Assembly (NCBI GenBank): GCA_031262625.1
Contig: JAISHJ010000103.1
Coordinates: 1 to 26,335, forward strand
DNA: 26,335 bases
Reading direction: 5' to 3'
Source of the DNA: Ruminococcus sp.
GTDB lineage: Bacteria > Bacillota > Clostridia > Oscillospirales > Ruminococcaceae
The notes under the pieces were generated by a model. It was not told the origin of the DNA and ran no database searches. It was given only the letters and a program-made list of their open reading frames with translations. The position numbers and the translations under genes are program-made. Shown piece after piece: positions 1-7,672 of this stretch (position 1 is its first letter; each line of letters opens with the position of its first letter).

Positions 1-962
1 TACTTGTCGGCTAAATTGCCGGACTTATATTCATGGTAAGCCTGCGCGCCGATCATAGCGGCATTGTCTCCGCATAGTGAGAGCGGCGGTATATATAGCT
101 TCAAATCGTTTTCAGTACACATTTTTTGCAGTGCAGAGCGGATTCCGCTGTTAGCGGCTACTCCTCCGCAAAGTGCGATTTTCGTGTATGAAAATTCCTT
201 CGCAGCTTTAATCGTCTTCTCGGTTAAAATTTCGCAAACAGTGTGCTGAAAAGACGCTGCAAGGTTTTCGGCACAAATCTTTTCATTCTTCATTGAAGCA
301 GTGTTCGAGATATTTACGACTGCTGTTTTAAGCCCGGAGAAGGAGAAATTGTAACCGTCAACGTGAGGTTTCGGGAGTTTGTAACGCGAAGGATTGCCCT
401 CCCACGCCGCCTTGTCGATATACACGCCGCCCGGATATGGAAACCCCAAAACTCTCGCCGCCTTGTCGAAAGCTTCCCCTGCAGCATCGTCGGCAGTACG
501 CCCGATAACTCCAAACTCTGTGTAGTCCGTCACCCTCACAAGGTTAGTGTGACCGCCGCTTACTATAAGCGCTAAATAGGGCGGCGTAAGGTCGCTCGAC
601 AGATAGTTTGCGGCGATATGTCCTGCGATGTGGTGAACAGGAATAAGGGGCTTTCCCGTCGAAAAGGAGAGCGCTTTCGCAAAGCTTACTCCTACGAGCA
701 AAGCGCCTACAAGCCCCGGCGCGTAGGTTACCCCTATAGCATCAATCTCCGCGAGGGTTACATTCGCGTCACGGAGCGCCTTAGAAGTCACGTCATAGAT
801 ACATTCCGCGTGAAGGCGCGATGCAATTTCCGGGACAACTCCGCCGAATTTTCCGTGCTCCTCCGCTTGTGAAGCGATAACGCTTGAACAAATTCTTTTT
901 CCGTCTTCGACGACAGCCGCTGCTGTCTCGTCACAGGATGATTCGATGCCTAATATTTTCAT
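1..962 (-). CDS. tsaD: tRNA N6-threonylcarbamoyladenosine transferase TsaD (3' end beyond window)
   Basis: TsaD transfers the threonylcarbamoyl group onto A37 of ANN-decoding tRNAs, working in the cytoplasm with TsaB and TsaE. About 320 codons are visible. The product opens MKILGIESSCDETAAAVV, the family signature, and carries PVHHIAGH around residues 108-115, where H111 and H115 form the metal-binding HxxxH. It continues through VSGGHTNLV and a CGGVAANSG motif near the cut end. The C-terminal codons lie outside the window, so this is an edge truncation, not a broken gene. The start has a CGGAG site a few bases upstream. It follows the ComEA-like gene by 24 bases on the same strand, so the two are probably co-transcribed. 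Confidence 0.97.
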   Translation of the reverse strand, partial: MKILGIESSCDETAAAVVEDGKRICSSVIASQAEEHGKFGGVVPEIASRLHAECIYDVTSKALRDANVTLAEIDAIGVTYAPGLVGALLVGVSFAKALSFSTGKPLIPVHHIAGHIAANYLSSDLTPPYLALIVSGGHTNLVRVTDYTEFGVIGRTADDAAGEAFDKAARVLGFPYPGGVYIDKAAWEGNPSRYKLPKPHVDGYNFSFSGLKTAVVNISNTASMKNEKICAENLAASFQHTVCEILTEKTIKAAKEFSYTKIALCGGVAANSGIRSALQKMCTENDLKLYIPPLSLCGDNAAMIGAQAYHEYKSGNLADK

Positions 963-986
963 TAAAACTCCGTTAAATTTAAGCAG

Positions 987-1565
987 TTATACCGTTACAT
1001 GAGACACTATTTTCGCGTATTTTGCTTCTCCGATACCTTTGATATTCATAAGTTCCTCTACAGAACGAAAGCCGTATGTCTCGCGGTATTCGATTATACG
1101 CGCCGCAATGACTTCTCCGACTCCGTCAAGTGTTAAGAGTTCTTCCATATTTGCAGTATTAAGATTAATAAGTTCGGACACGTTTTCAGTGTATGTGCTT
1201 TCTATTATTTCGTACGCGCTTTCAGTGTACAGACTTTCAATTTCACTGTACGCGTTTTCGGTGTATATATTATCTGTATCGGTATACGCGTTCTCGGTGT
1301 ACGCATTATCTGATTCGGCATACGCGTTTTCAGTGTAGAAAGTTTCGCTCTCACTATACGCGTTTTCAGTGTGTAAAGCTTCGGTTTGCGTGCCGGAGTT
1401 TTCACCGGCGATAATATATTCCTCTCCGTAATAAGCCGTATTAAAGGCTATTACGGAAGGTTCGGGAACCCTTACCGCATTGAATATCAATATGTACGAA
1501 ACGGCTGAAAGAATAACCGCCCCTATAGCAATTCCTTTGTTTTTGTCCTTCATAAACATAACCAA
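987..1565 (-). CDS. comEA: ComEA-like membrane-anchored helix-hairpin-helix DNA-binding protein with 12-residue repeat linker
   Basis: This 192-residue protein has the ComEA layout: a short cytoplasmic N-terminus, one membrane segment (about residues 9-30), an extracytoplasmic linker, and a C-terminal double helix-hairpin-helix domain (about 133-190; LNTANMEELLTLDGVG and IKGIGEAKY are the hairpins). In competent bacteria ComEA binds incoming double-stranded DNA outside the membrane. The linker is unusual: residues 64-135 are six degenerate 12-residue units around YTENAYSE. The start could be the first Met or Met5; neither has a strong ribosome site. No comEB/comEC genes adjoin it, so competence is inferred from the family, not from context. 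Confidence 0.85.
   Translation of the reverse strand: MVMFMKDKNKGIAIGAVILSAVSYILIFNAVRVPEPSVIAFNTAYYGEEYIIAGENSGTQTEALHTENAYSESETFYTENAYAESDNAYTENAYTDTDNIYTENAYSEIESLYTESAYEIIESTYTENVSELINLNTANMEELLTLDGVGEVIAARIIEYRETYGFRSVEELMNIKGIGEAKYAKIVSHVTV
1161..1376 (-). repeat. Six degenerate 36-bp tandem repeats inside the comEA-like gene
   Basis: The units encode variants of x(Y/H)TENAYSExxx. At DNA level the most constant part on the plus strand is close to TACGCGTTTTCAGTGTA, recurring every 36 bases. The sixth unit, next to the HhH domain, has decayed (YTENVSEL). Reading frame is kept throughout because the period is a multiple of three. Confidence 0.9.
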
Positions 1566-1618
1566 TCGAGTGCAAAACTAAGCTGATTAACTTAATTTCC
1601 GGAAAAATTACCGCCTTT

Positions 1619-1648
1619 TTGCACACTTTTTGAATCCGTTAATATAAT
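1619..1648 (+). promoter_or_regulatory. Candidate promoter of spoVM
   Basis: TTGCAC, an 18-base spacer and TATAAT lie 38 bases before the spoVM start. SpoVM is made under mother-cell SigE in Bacillus, and an ATATACAG stretch just downstream might serve such a factor instead, so the sigma assignment is open. The -35 box is inside the right arm of an 8-bp inverted repeat (GTGCAAAA at 1570-1577, TTTTGCAC at 1617-1624). Confidence 0.45.
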
Positions 1649-1685
1649 ATACAGAACTAAGAAGCTTTTTTGGAGGTACATATAT

Positions 1686-1775
1686 ATGAAAATCGTTGTT
1701 ATAAAGAGTCCGAAATTTCTCTCAAACCTTCTTCGGATGCTGTTCGGAATTAAAAAGGAAACGTATATTGAATAA
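1686..1775 (+). CDS. spoVM: Stage V sporulation protein SpoVM (29 residues)
   Basis: This is a very short real gene. The product starts MKIVVIKSPKFLSNLL and ends IKKETYIE. It matches SpoVM, whose Bacillus version (26 residues) has MKFYTIKLPKFLGG at its start: the Lys-x-Pro-Lys-Phe-Leu core, central proline and amphipathic helix are all present. SpoVM sits on the mother-cell face of the forespore outer membrane, senses its curvature, and anchors the coat ATPase SpoIVA. A strong TGGAGGT ribosome site ends 9 bases before the ATG. The gene stands alone on the plus strand between the divergent comEA-like gene and the convergent hflX. Confidence 0.92.
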   Translation: MKIVVIKSPKFLSNLLRMLFGIKKETYIE

Positions 1776-1783
1776 GCTTAGCT

Positions 1784-1815
1784 TTTTCGGGAGGAATTGA
1801 TATTCCTCCCGGAAA
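1784..1815. terminator. Hairpin between convergent spoVM and hflX
   Basis: CGGGAGGAAT (1788-1797) pairs perfectly with ATTCCTCCCG (1802-1811) across a TGAT loop, and flanking T/A bases extend it to about 14 pairs. It begins 8 bases after the spoVM stop and abuts the hflX stop at 1816. No clear T-run follows on either strand, so it may be a weak bidirectional terminator or an mRNA-stabilising 3' end. Confidence 0.5.
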
Positions 1816-3075
1816 TTATACCGCGAATTTTTTCACCGAAGAAAGCAATCTTATATCCACAAATGCATCAATTATCGTGCCGTTTTCGGCGTAATTTTCG
1901 GAGTAGACAGTCCCGTTTTCGCGGATTCGGTTTAGCATTCCTGTTTCGGAGTATGGAATTTCAAGGTTTAGTCTTGCCCCGGTGACTGGAAGATTGCGGG
2001 TAATTGTTTCGAGCAGATTATCAATACCGAAGCCCGATTTTGCGGAAATTAAAGCAGTTTTCCCGTCGGGATTAATTCCCGAAACGTCAACCTTATCGCA
2101 TTTATTGAGCACGTCAATCCGTGGTATTTCACCGCAGCCGAGCTCCGTCAGAAGCTTTGCGGTTACTTCGGATTGTTCAAAGCCCTCAGGGTTGCTTATG
2201 TCGATGAGGTTTATAATCAGGTCGGCGCTTGCCGCTTCTTCGAGTGTGCTCTTAAACGCTTCCACAAGATTATGCGGAAGGCGGCGAAGAAGCCCTACCG
2301 TGTCGATTATCGTTACGCTTCGTCCGTCGGGCAGTTCTATCGCCCGTGAAGTAGTATCAAGGGTAGCAAAAAGCTTGTTTTCGACGAGCACTCCTGCTTC
2401 CGACAGCCTGTTCATAAGGGTAGATTTACCGACATTTGTGTAGCCGACAATTGCGGCGGTGAGAATATTATCCTTTTTTCTCCTCGCTCTATGCCTGTCG
2501 CGGCGTTTTTGAAGTTCTTCAAGTTCCGCTTCAAGCGCATCAATACGCCGTCTTATATGCCTTTTATCCGTCTCAAGCTTAGTTTCACCCGCACCTCTTG
2601 CGCGAAGACCTCCGCTTGAAGAACCGCCGAGCCGCGACATCTCTGCACCCTTTCCGTGAAGTCTCGGAAGGGCATATTTATATTGGGCAAGTTCAACTTG
2701 CAGTCTGCCTTCCGCCGTCCGCGCATTTTCAGCGAAAATATCCAAAATTAAAGTAGTTCTGTCGATAATTTTACACGGCAGGACTTTTTCGATATTTTTC
2801 ATCTGTACAGCGGAAAGATCGGTGTCGAAAATGATAAAATCTGCTTCAAGCGCGGAAGCTTCTTCCGCTAATTGCTCAAGTCTCCCTGATCCGATATAGG
2901 TAGCGTTATCGAGAGAATCACGCTTCTGGATGACTTTCCCGACAGTTTCCGCACCGGCTGTTTTCGCAAGTTCCTCGAGTTCCTTAAGAGAACTCTCCGC
3001 GTCATATTCACCGTTGTCAGCGCAAACTAATATAACTTTTGATAAATTTTCTTTGTCATTAATAATTCGATTCAT
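1816..3075 (-). CDS. hflX: Ribosome-associated GTPase HflX
   Basis: HflX is a translational GTPase that binds the ribosome and splits stalled 70S particles under stress. The 419-residue product has the HflX N-terminal domain (YIGSGRLEQLA at 60-70), the glycine/arginine-rich linker GGLRARGAGETKLETDKR (155-172) typical of the family, a basic coiled region (about 173-202), and the G domain: G1 GYTNVGKST (211-219), G3 DTVGL (258-262), G4 NKCD (324-327) and G5 SAKSG (344-348). Length is normal. A TAGGAG ribosome site precedes the ATG. The CPBP protease gene ends 15 bases upstream, suggesting one transcript. Confidence 0.97.
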   Translation of the reverse strand: MNRIINDKENLSKVILVCADNGEYDAESSLKELEELAKTAGAETVGKVIQKRDSLDNATYIGSGRLEQLAEEASALEADFIIFDTDLSAVQMKNIEKVLPCKIIDRTTLILDIFAENARTAEGRLQVELAQYKYALPRLHGKGAEMSRLGGSSSGGLRARGAGETKLETDKRHIRRRIDALEAELEELQKRRDRHRARRKKDNILTAAIVGYTNVGKSTLMNRLSEAGVLVENKLFATLDTTSRAIELPDGRSVTIIDTVGLLRRLPHNLVEAFKSTLEEAASADLIINLIDISNPEGFEQSEVTAKLLTELGCGEIPRIDVLNKCDKVDVSGINPDGKTALISAKSGFGIDNLLETITRNLPVTGARLNLEIPYSETGMLNRIRENGTVYSENYAENGTIIDAFVDIRLLSSVKKFAV

Positions 3076-3090
3076 AAATCTCCTAAATAC

Positions 3091-4131
3091 CTAAATAAAA
3101 GTCCAAAACGGTCTGATAAAAACCTCATAAATGAGGACTGCGAAACATAAAATCCACGGAATTGATGTTAATAAAATCGGCAGAGCGCGGGATTTGTTCC
3201 ACTCTGTCACAGGGATAAAAAACTCACGGAAGCGGTTTTTGTTTTTAATTACGATAACAATTGCGGTTATGATAAATGCCGTAATTACCGCAAATAAAAT
3301 TAACATGACAACAATCATTTGAGGAGTTATTAGCTTAATCATCTCGAAGGGATTTGTCATCGAAAGCATCTTTTCGGCGGTTTCGGAATAGCCGGTTGCT
3401 TTCATAAAGAAGCTTGAAATCATCCCGAAGATATTTATAAAAGAATGAGAAATTATCGACGGAATTATTGAATTATATCGCAGGTCAACTGCCGCAAAAA
3501 CTATCCCCGCAATCATTGAATAACAGGCTTGCTGAATATTCCCGTGGGTGAAACCGAAGGCAATTGCCGATATAATTATCGCAAAAGTTCTGTTATAGCG
3601 AGAGAGCGAGCCTAAGATTATTCCTCTGAAAAGAAGTTCCTCAAGAAACGGCGCAAAAATTATCGCATAAAATGCCGTAAATGCTGGAACAAGTCCGCTC
3701 TCGTTCATTCGTTCGACAATATTCGGCGTAAATGTTCCCGGAGAAAGGTTCGCAAAAAGCGTGAAAAATACAATTATCAAGCTAATGAAAAAGGATGCAA
3801 TATAACCGAGGCCTTGTGCTGCAAAGTATGATTTCGCAATAGTTTTTCCTGAAAAGCCGCCTATGTTAAAGAGCGAACGAAGGTTAATTCCGCAAAATTT
3901 ACTGCCGAGAAGAATTGCTGAAATTTCTGCAATTATAATTAAAACAATACTGCCGATTGTAACAAAAGTGTTGTAATCGGCTTCCGTTATGAACAAACTT
4001 GCGGCAGCGTTTACAATCGGTTTTGCTAGAAAAAAATATACAACTAAAAAAATAAGCAAAGTAGTTCCCGAAAAGCTGTAACTTTTTCGGATTTCTTTTT
4101 TTTCGTCCCTTGTTATAATATTGTCAGGCAT
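3091..4131 (-). CDS. CPBP-family intramembrane glutamic protease (Rce1/Abi type)
   Basis: This is a polytopic membrane protein of 346 residues with the CPBP/Rce1 motifs: EELLFRG (E164, E165, R169), FGFTHGN (H196) and SHSFIN (H229). Members are site-2-type membrane endopeptidases, and in bacteria many have unknown substrates; some give bacteriocin immunity. I chose the start at 4131 because it follows GAAGGAAAG and an extended -10 element. The open frame runs on to 4332, but that would overlap sigG on the other strand and adds a Cys-rich stretch unlike the family. Eight or so membrane segments can be seen. It probably shares a transcript with hflX downstream. Confidence 0.9.
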   Translation of the reverse strand: MPDNIITRDEKKEIRKSYSFSGTTLLIFLVVYFFLAKPIVNAAASLFITEADYNTFVTIGSIVLIIIAEISAILLGSKFCGINLRSLFNIGGFSGKTIAKSYFAAQGLGYIASFFISLIIVFFTLFANLSPGTFTPNIVERMNESGLVPAFTAFYAIIFAPFLEELLFRGIILGSLSRYNRTFAIIISAIAFGFTHGNIQQACYSMIAGIVFAAVDLRYNSIIPSIISHSFINIFGMISSFFMKATGYSETAEKMLSMTNPFEMIKLITPQMIVVMLILFAVITAFIITAIVIVIKNKNRFREFFIPVTEWNKSRALPILLTSIPWILCFAVLIYEVFIRPFWTFI

Positions 4132-4153
4132 TATACTTTCCTTCGTTATGATT

Positions 4154-4162
4154 ATTATACCA
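4154..4162 (-). promoter_or_regulatory. Extended -10 promoter of the CPBP protease gene
   Basis: On the minus strand TGG is followed directly by TATAAT, a TGn extended -10 element, 22 bases before the chosen start. No good -35 box lies 16-18 bases upstream. A 12-bp perfect palindrome, TTGAATATTCAA (4182-4193), lies upstream and could bind a regulator. Confidence 0.45.
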
Positions 4163-4289
4163 TATTTTACAATTTTATATGTTGAATATTCAAAAGTACT
4201 TCTGTCAATAATTATACTACGCCGAAACCAAGAATTGCTATACATAATTCCCCATGCAAATAAACATAGGAAAGCTACAGGGGTAAAGT

Positions 4290-5060
4290 ATGCATTACAA
4301 CAAGGTTGATATAAGCGGCGTTGATACGTCAAAACTCAAGGTTTTATCGGAAGAAGAGAAGACAACGCTTCTGCACCGCTATAAAAACGGCGATAAACAC
4401 GCCCGCGATCTCCTCATTTCGGGGAATCTGCGGCTTGTTTTGTCGGTGATACAAAAATTCATGGGCAGAGGCGAAAATGCAGATGATCTTTTTCAGGTCG
4501 GCTGTATAGGGCTGATGAAGTCGATTGACAATTTTAACACCGAACTTGACGTTCGTTTTTCAACCTATGCTGTGCCTATGATTGCCGGGGAGGTTCGCCG
4601 CTATATGCGGGACAATAATCCCATAAGGGTCAGCCGTTCCCTGCGCGATCTTGCTTACAGAGCTATGCAGGCGAAGGAAATCCTACAGAGCAAAACGCAA
4701 AAAGAGCCGTCAATTGAGCAGATTGCGAAGATGATTGATTCACCCGAAAGTGCGGTTGTAATCGCTCTCGAAAGCGTAACAGAGCCTGTTTCGCTCTATG
4801 AGCCGGTATATTCCGATGCCGGCGATACTCTCTATGTTATGGACCAAGTAGGAGATAAAAATGACGACAACAACTGGCTTGACGAAATTTTACTGAAAGA
4901 AGCGATAGGAGACCTTTCCGAACGGGAGAAGAATATCTTATACCTGCGATTTTTCCTCGGTAAAACTCAAGTCGAAGTCGCAAACGAAATCGGAATCAGT
5001 CAAGCACAGGTTTCAAGGCTTGAAAAGAACACGCTCGACAAAATAAAAGGTAACATTTAA
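4290..5060 (+). CDS. sigG: Late forespore sporulation sigma factor SigG
   Basis: SigG directs RNA polymerase to late forespore genes such as spoVA and small acid-soluble protein genes. The 256-residue product aligns from its first residues with Bacillus SigG (NKVDISGVDTSKL against NKVEICGVDTSKL) and contains NLRLVLSVIQ, ADDLFQVGCIGLMKSIDNF (65-83), the FSTYAVPMI segment, RDNNPIRVSRSLRD (108-120) and a C-terminal region 4.2 helix-turn-helix with GISQAQVSRLEK. The SigG-specific N-terminus separates it from SigF. AGGGG precedes the ATG. Unlike the common spoIIGA-sigE-sigG arrangement, neither neighbour is here. I could not identify a convincing SigF/SigG-type promoter in the 158-base gap upstream. 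The stop overlaps the stop of the convergent EAL gene. Confidence 0.96.
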   Translation: MHYNKVDISGVDTSKLKVLSEEEKTTLLHRYKNGDKHARDLLISGNLRLVLSVIQKFMGRGENADDLFQVGCIGLMKSIDNFNTELDVRFSTYAVPMIAGEVRRYMRDNNPIRVSRSLRDLAYRAMQAKEILQSKTQKEPSIEQIAKMIDSPESAVVIALESVTEPVSLYEPVYSDAGDTLYVMDQVGDKNDDNNWLDEILLKEAIGDLSEREKNILYLRFFLGKTQVEVANEIGISQAQVSRLEKNTLDKIKGNI

Positions 5061-6262
5061 AACTTCTTAAGGTCAACCGAAACGACAATCATTCTTCCGG
5101 CGTGATCGTAAAATTTTGATGAAATTGTCTTGCAGCGTTTGCCTGTAGCCGCACTTGTGTACCATCCGGAAATGAAGGGGTCTTCAATCCGCTCTCTGAC
5201 TGCGTAAAAATAATTCTTAATACCGTGGTTTTCGCCGAGAAGACCGGGAGTAAATCCGGGAAGGCTCTCAGCACCTCTCCCCATAACGGTTGAGGTTATC
5301 TGGAAGCCGTTCTGGTCCATCATAAAGGCGCACTCAAGTTCGTTGTGTCCGTCAAGGTATGAACGCAGAGTGTTCTCGTAAGTTTCGGCAGGAGTACCCG
5401 TAAGTGTTGAAACAAGGTCATATATAATACGTTTATAGGTTTCAATCCGCACGCTTTCGGCTGTCGGGTTATTTTTAATATTAACATTCAGACGGTGCGC
5501 GGCTTCTTCAAGCTTTAGCCGAACTTCGTTTGAAAATATTTTATTTATTTTATCCGGTTTCGAGAAATAAAAGCCCTGAAAATAGTCCGCTCCGAGAAGA
5601 ATACACTCGATTACTTCCTCGACCGTTTCCGTACCCACTGCGATAGTTAAAGCACCGATTTTTCCCGCGGCAGAAGTTACGGACTTAAAAGCACTTTTTT
5701 TATTTTCGTCTTTGTCAATTCCGCTGATAATACTTCTGTCAATCTTAATTATATCCGGGTTAATCATTGCTATAGCGGCAATGGATTCATGTGTTCCGTC
5801 AATATTATCTGTAGCGATTAAGAAACCGTTTTTGCGGCAGTAATCCACAAAAAGCATTACGCTGTAGTTATCGCGTATATGTGTAGTAGCAAGCTCGAGA
5901 ACAATATTTTCGGCTGCTATGCCGTATTCCGCAGTCTTTTTCACAAGTTCTGAAGCATAACGCCTGTCGGGAGTTAAAAGAGCGGTGTCGATATTGATAT
6001 AGAGTATATTTGACTGTTGTTGGAAATTAAAGCTTTCGAGGGCTTTTATAAGACAGATTCCGAAAATTTCCGCCTGTTCGGTGGGATTGTCATAACATGA
6101 AAAAAGCTCGTGAGGCATAATTACATTTGAAGCATCGCCTGCTCTTGCAAGCGCCTCAATACCAATTACCTTTTTAGTGTTGAGTGAATAGATCGGTTGA
6201 AATTCTATGTAGATTTTACCTTCTTTGACTAAATCGCGTATAAAATTCTCCGTCTGTACCAT
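5057..6262 (-). CDS. Degenerate EAL-domain protein with YkuI-type C-terminal domain
   Basis: The 401 residues split into an EAL domain (about 1-245) and a C-terminal PAS/Cache-like domain resembling that of Bacillus YkuI, whose length is nearly the same. EAL enzymes hydrolyse cyclic di-GMP. Some catalytic features remain: EALAR (36-40), DIIKID (170-175, with the lysine) and QGFYFSKP (229-236). Others are lost: LELTE has become LELAT (122-126), and DDFG has become DNID (152-155). I infer binding or weak activity at most. No GGDEF domain is present. It follows the small membrane-protein gene by 12 bases, with AGGTAGG before its ATG, and converges on sigG with a 4-base overlap of stop codons. 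Confidence 0.88.
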   Translation of the reverse strand: MVQTENFIRDLVKEGKIYIEFQPIYSLNTKKVIGIEALARAGDASNVIMPHELFSCYDNPTEQAEIFGICLIKALESFNFQQQSNILYINIDTALLTPDRRYASELVKKTAEYGIAAENIVLELATTHIRDNYSVMLFVDYCRKNGFLIATDNIDGTHESIAAIAMINPDIIKIDRSIISGIDKDENKKSAFKSVTSAAGKIGALTIAVGTETVEEVIECILLGADYFQGFYFSKPDKINKIFSNEVRLKLEEAAHRLNVNIKNNPTAESVRIETYKRIIYDLVSTLTGTPAETYENTLRSYLDGHNELECAFMMDQNGFQITSTVMGRGAESLPGFTPGLLGENHGIKNYFYAVRERIEDPFISGWYTSAATGKRCKTISSKFYDHAGRMIVVSVDLKKF

Positions 6263-6274
6263 AACGCTACCTAC

Positions 6275-6637
6275 CTAATTTATTAAAGCTTTATGTATTG
6301 TATGAAGTTTATCCCAAAGTCTGTATAGTTTTTGAACACCGTTTTCTAAGAAGTAATAGTGTTCAATATATGGAATTACAAGGATTAAAAATAACATGAA
6401 CAGTAGTGATGACTGTAAACCGGGGCGAAACATTAATATTCCGAGGGACATTACAGTAAGTAATGCAAAGAGCACAGTTACCAAAAGGTGACATATCCGC
6501 TCATGCTTCATCCGTGAAAGCATTGTCTCAAAACGCGCAAAAAACGCTTCATCAAGCGGTTCTGAGGGCTTTCCCGCTTCTGCCGCCGCTAAAACTGCCG
6601 CAATATAGTTTATGTAGTCTCTGAAATATTTACGCAT
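6275..6637 (-). CDS. Small two-helix membrane protein of unknown function
   Basis: I do not recognise a family. The 120 residues start with a charged amphipathic stretch (RKYFRDYINYIAAVLAAAEAGKP is its character), followed by two adjacent membrane helices at about 49-69 and 75-93, and a basic, aromatic C-terminus that should face the cytoplasm. AGGTAA precedes the ATG. It lies 12 bases upstream of the EAL gene, so joint expression, and perhaps partnership in signalling at the membrane, is likely but unproven. Confidence 0.75.
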   Translation of the reverse strand: MRKYFRDYINYIAAVLAAAEAGKPSEPLDEAFFARFETMLSRMKHERICHLLVTVLFALLTVMSLGILMFRPGLQSSLLFMLFLILVIPYIEHYYFLENGVQKLYRLWDKLHTIHKALIN

Positions 6638-6701
6638 AAATTTACCTGAAAGTGATGTATCTCCGCTCCTACCGTATCACTGCCGGCGCACCTGCCGCAC
6701 T

Positions 6702-7508
6702 TTAGTTTGCCGAAAGGAAGAAGCCGATATAGTCGAGTTCCGATTCGGAAACGTCTTTTACTGTGTCGTCAGCATCATCTATGAATACGCTTAGGTTATA
6801 TACTCTGCTGTTGCCGTCTTCGTCGGGAGCATTATATCGGAAAATACACTCTGTAGTGTTGTTATCGAGAGTAGCAATCATTGCGTAGGGCGACATTTTG
6901 AGCATCTTTTCAACGTCTGAAATTTTCTGCCCGTAGGTTACGTCTGTAAGTGAAATTTTCGTATCTTTCCGATATCCTTTCCACGAGGAACGGAGTGCGG
7001 CAAATTCGTAGTACGAAACTCTGCTTATATTATTTTGAGAATTTTTAGTGAGAAGCACTGCCCATTCGGGAAGAGCGATTCCTTCGACCGTAACCGATGA
7101 ATCCGCTTCACAGACATAACTGTAAGCGTTAATTTTTGATAAAATCTCATATTCGGAGTAGACTTCAAAAGTAACACCGGTTTCCTTGTCGGCAATTTCA
7201 ACATTCCGCCCGAGGGGAACATGAGCAAAAATCCGCTCACCTTCCGACCGCTTAAGCGAAGAAACTATCAAAATCGCGATTACCGCTACGGCAATTACGG
7301 CAAGAACACCTGCCGCAAGTTTAATCCGCGACATTAGTTTTTTTCGGAGAGCTTTCCGACGTTCCTGCCTTATCTGGCGGTTGCTTTTTGAGTGGCTGTC
7401 GATATTAAGATCCGCGCCACCGTCTTCAAAATCCGCAAGCTTCGCGCCGCAGATACCGCAAAAATCGGTATCTTCCGTTATCTCTGAATTACATTTAGGA
7501 CATATCAT
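6702..7508 (-). CDS. Zinc-ribbon, single-pass membrane protein of unknown function
   Basis: The 268-residue product opens with a zinc ribbon, MICPKCNSEI...FCGICGAKL, with two CxxC pairs (C3/C6 and C17/C20). A basic stretch (RQIRQERRKALRKKLMSRIK) precedes a membrane helix at about 66-86. The remaining 180 residues are extracytoplasmic by the positive-inside rule and show no motif I recognise. This layout (cytoplasmic ribbon, helix, outer domain) is common in Firmicutes proteins of unknown role. GGAGG precedes the ATG and a strong promoter lies at 7558-7586. It heads a probable operon with the small membrane protein and the EAL protein. Confidence 0.85.
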   Translation of the reverse strand: MICPKCNSEITEDTDFCGICGAKLADFEDGGADLNIDSHSKSNRQIRQERRKALRKKLMSRIKLAAGVLAVIAVAVIAILIVSSLKRSEGERIFAHVPLGRNVEIADKETGVTFEVYSEYEILSKINAYSYVCEADSSVTVEGIALPEWAVLLTKNSQNNISRVSYYEFAALRSSWKGYRKDTKISLTDVTYGQKISDVEKMLKMSPYAMIATLDNNTTECIFRYNAPDEDGNSRVYNLSVFIDDADDTVKDVSESELDYIGFFLSAN

Positions 7509-7557
7509 GCCGGCTGTCCTCCAAAAAAGCTATAATCTGCACAAGTAACCATATTAT

Positions 7558-7586
7558 ATTTTACCACGAGTTAAGCAATTTGTCAA
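7558..7586 (-). promoter_or_regulatory. SigA-type promoter of the zinc-ribbon gene
   Basis: Minus strand: TTGACA, a 17-base spacer, TAAAAT, 50 bases before the start. It is back to back with the promoter of the DUF368 gene; TTGTCAA and TTGACGA between them form a near-palindrome around 7580-7599 that could be a shared operator. Confidence 0.75.
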
Positions 7587-7605
7587 TAATATTTGACGAA
7601 AAAGA

Positions 7606-7634
7606 TTGAAAAATGTTATTGTTTGTGATACAAT
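7606..7634 (+). promoter_or_regulatory. SigA-type promoter of the DUF368 gene
   Basis: TTGAAA (7606-7611), a 17-base spacer and TACAAT (7629-7634), 38 bases before the start codon. Confidence 0.75.
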
Positions 7635-7672
7635 GTAAAAATGGATATGAATATTAAATTTTAAGGTGAATT

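Noticed and set aside
1161..1376. CRISPR array
   Set aside because: Period is a constant 36 bases with no unique spacers, and the units are translated in frame.
1039..1414. Open frames opposite the comEA-like gene with repeated Ser/Tyr/Phe or Arg/Cys patterns
   Set aside because: They are antisense reflections of the 36-bp repeats, with no ribosome site; the minus-strand frame has a full ComEA architecture.
4200..4289. Forespore-type promoter for sigG
   Set aside because: No GYATA element at proper distance from a matching -10 could be found; a TTCAAA-18-TATACT pair exists but is too weak to call.
4132..4332. N-terminal extension of the CPBP protease
   Set aside because: It has no ribosome site, overlaps the start of sigG on the other strand, and runs through the promoter; the internal Met at 4131 is well supported.
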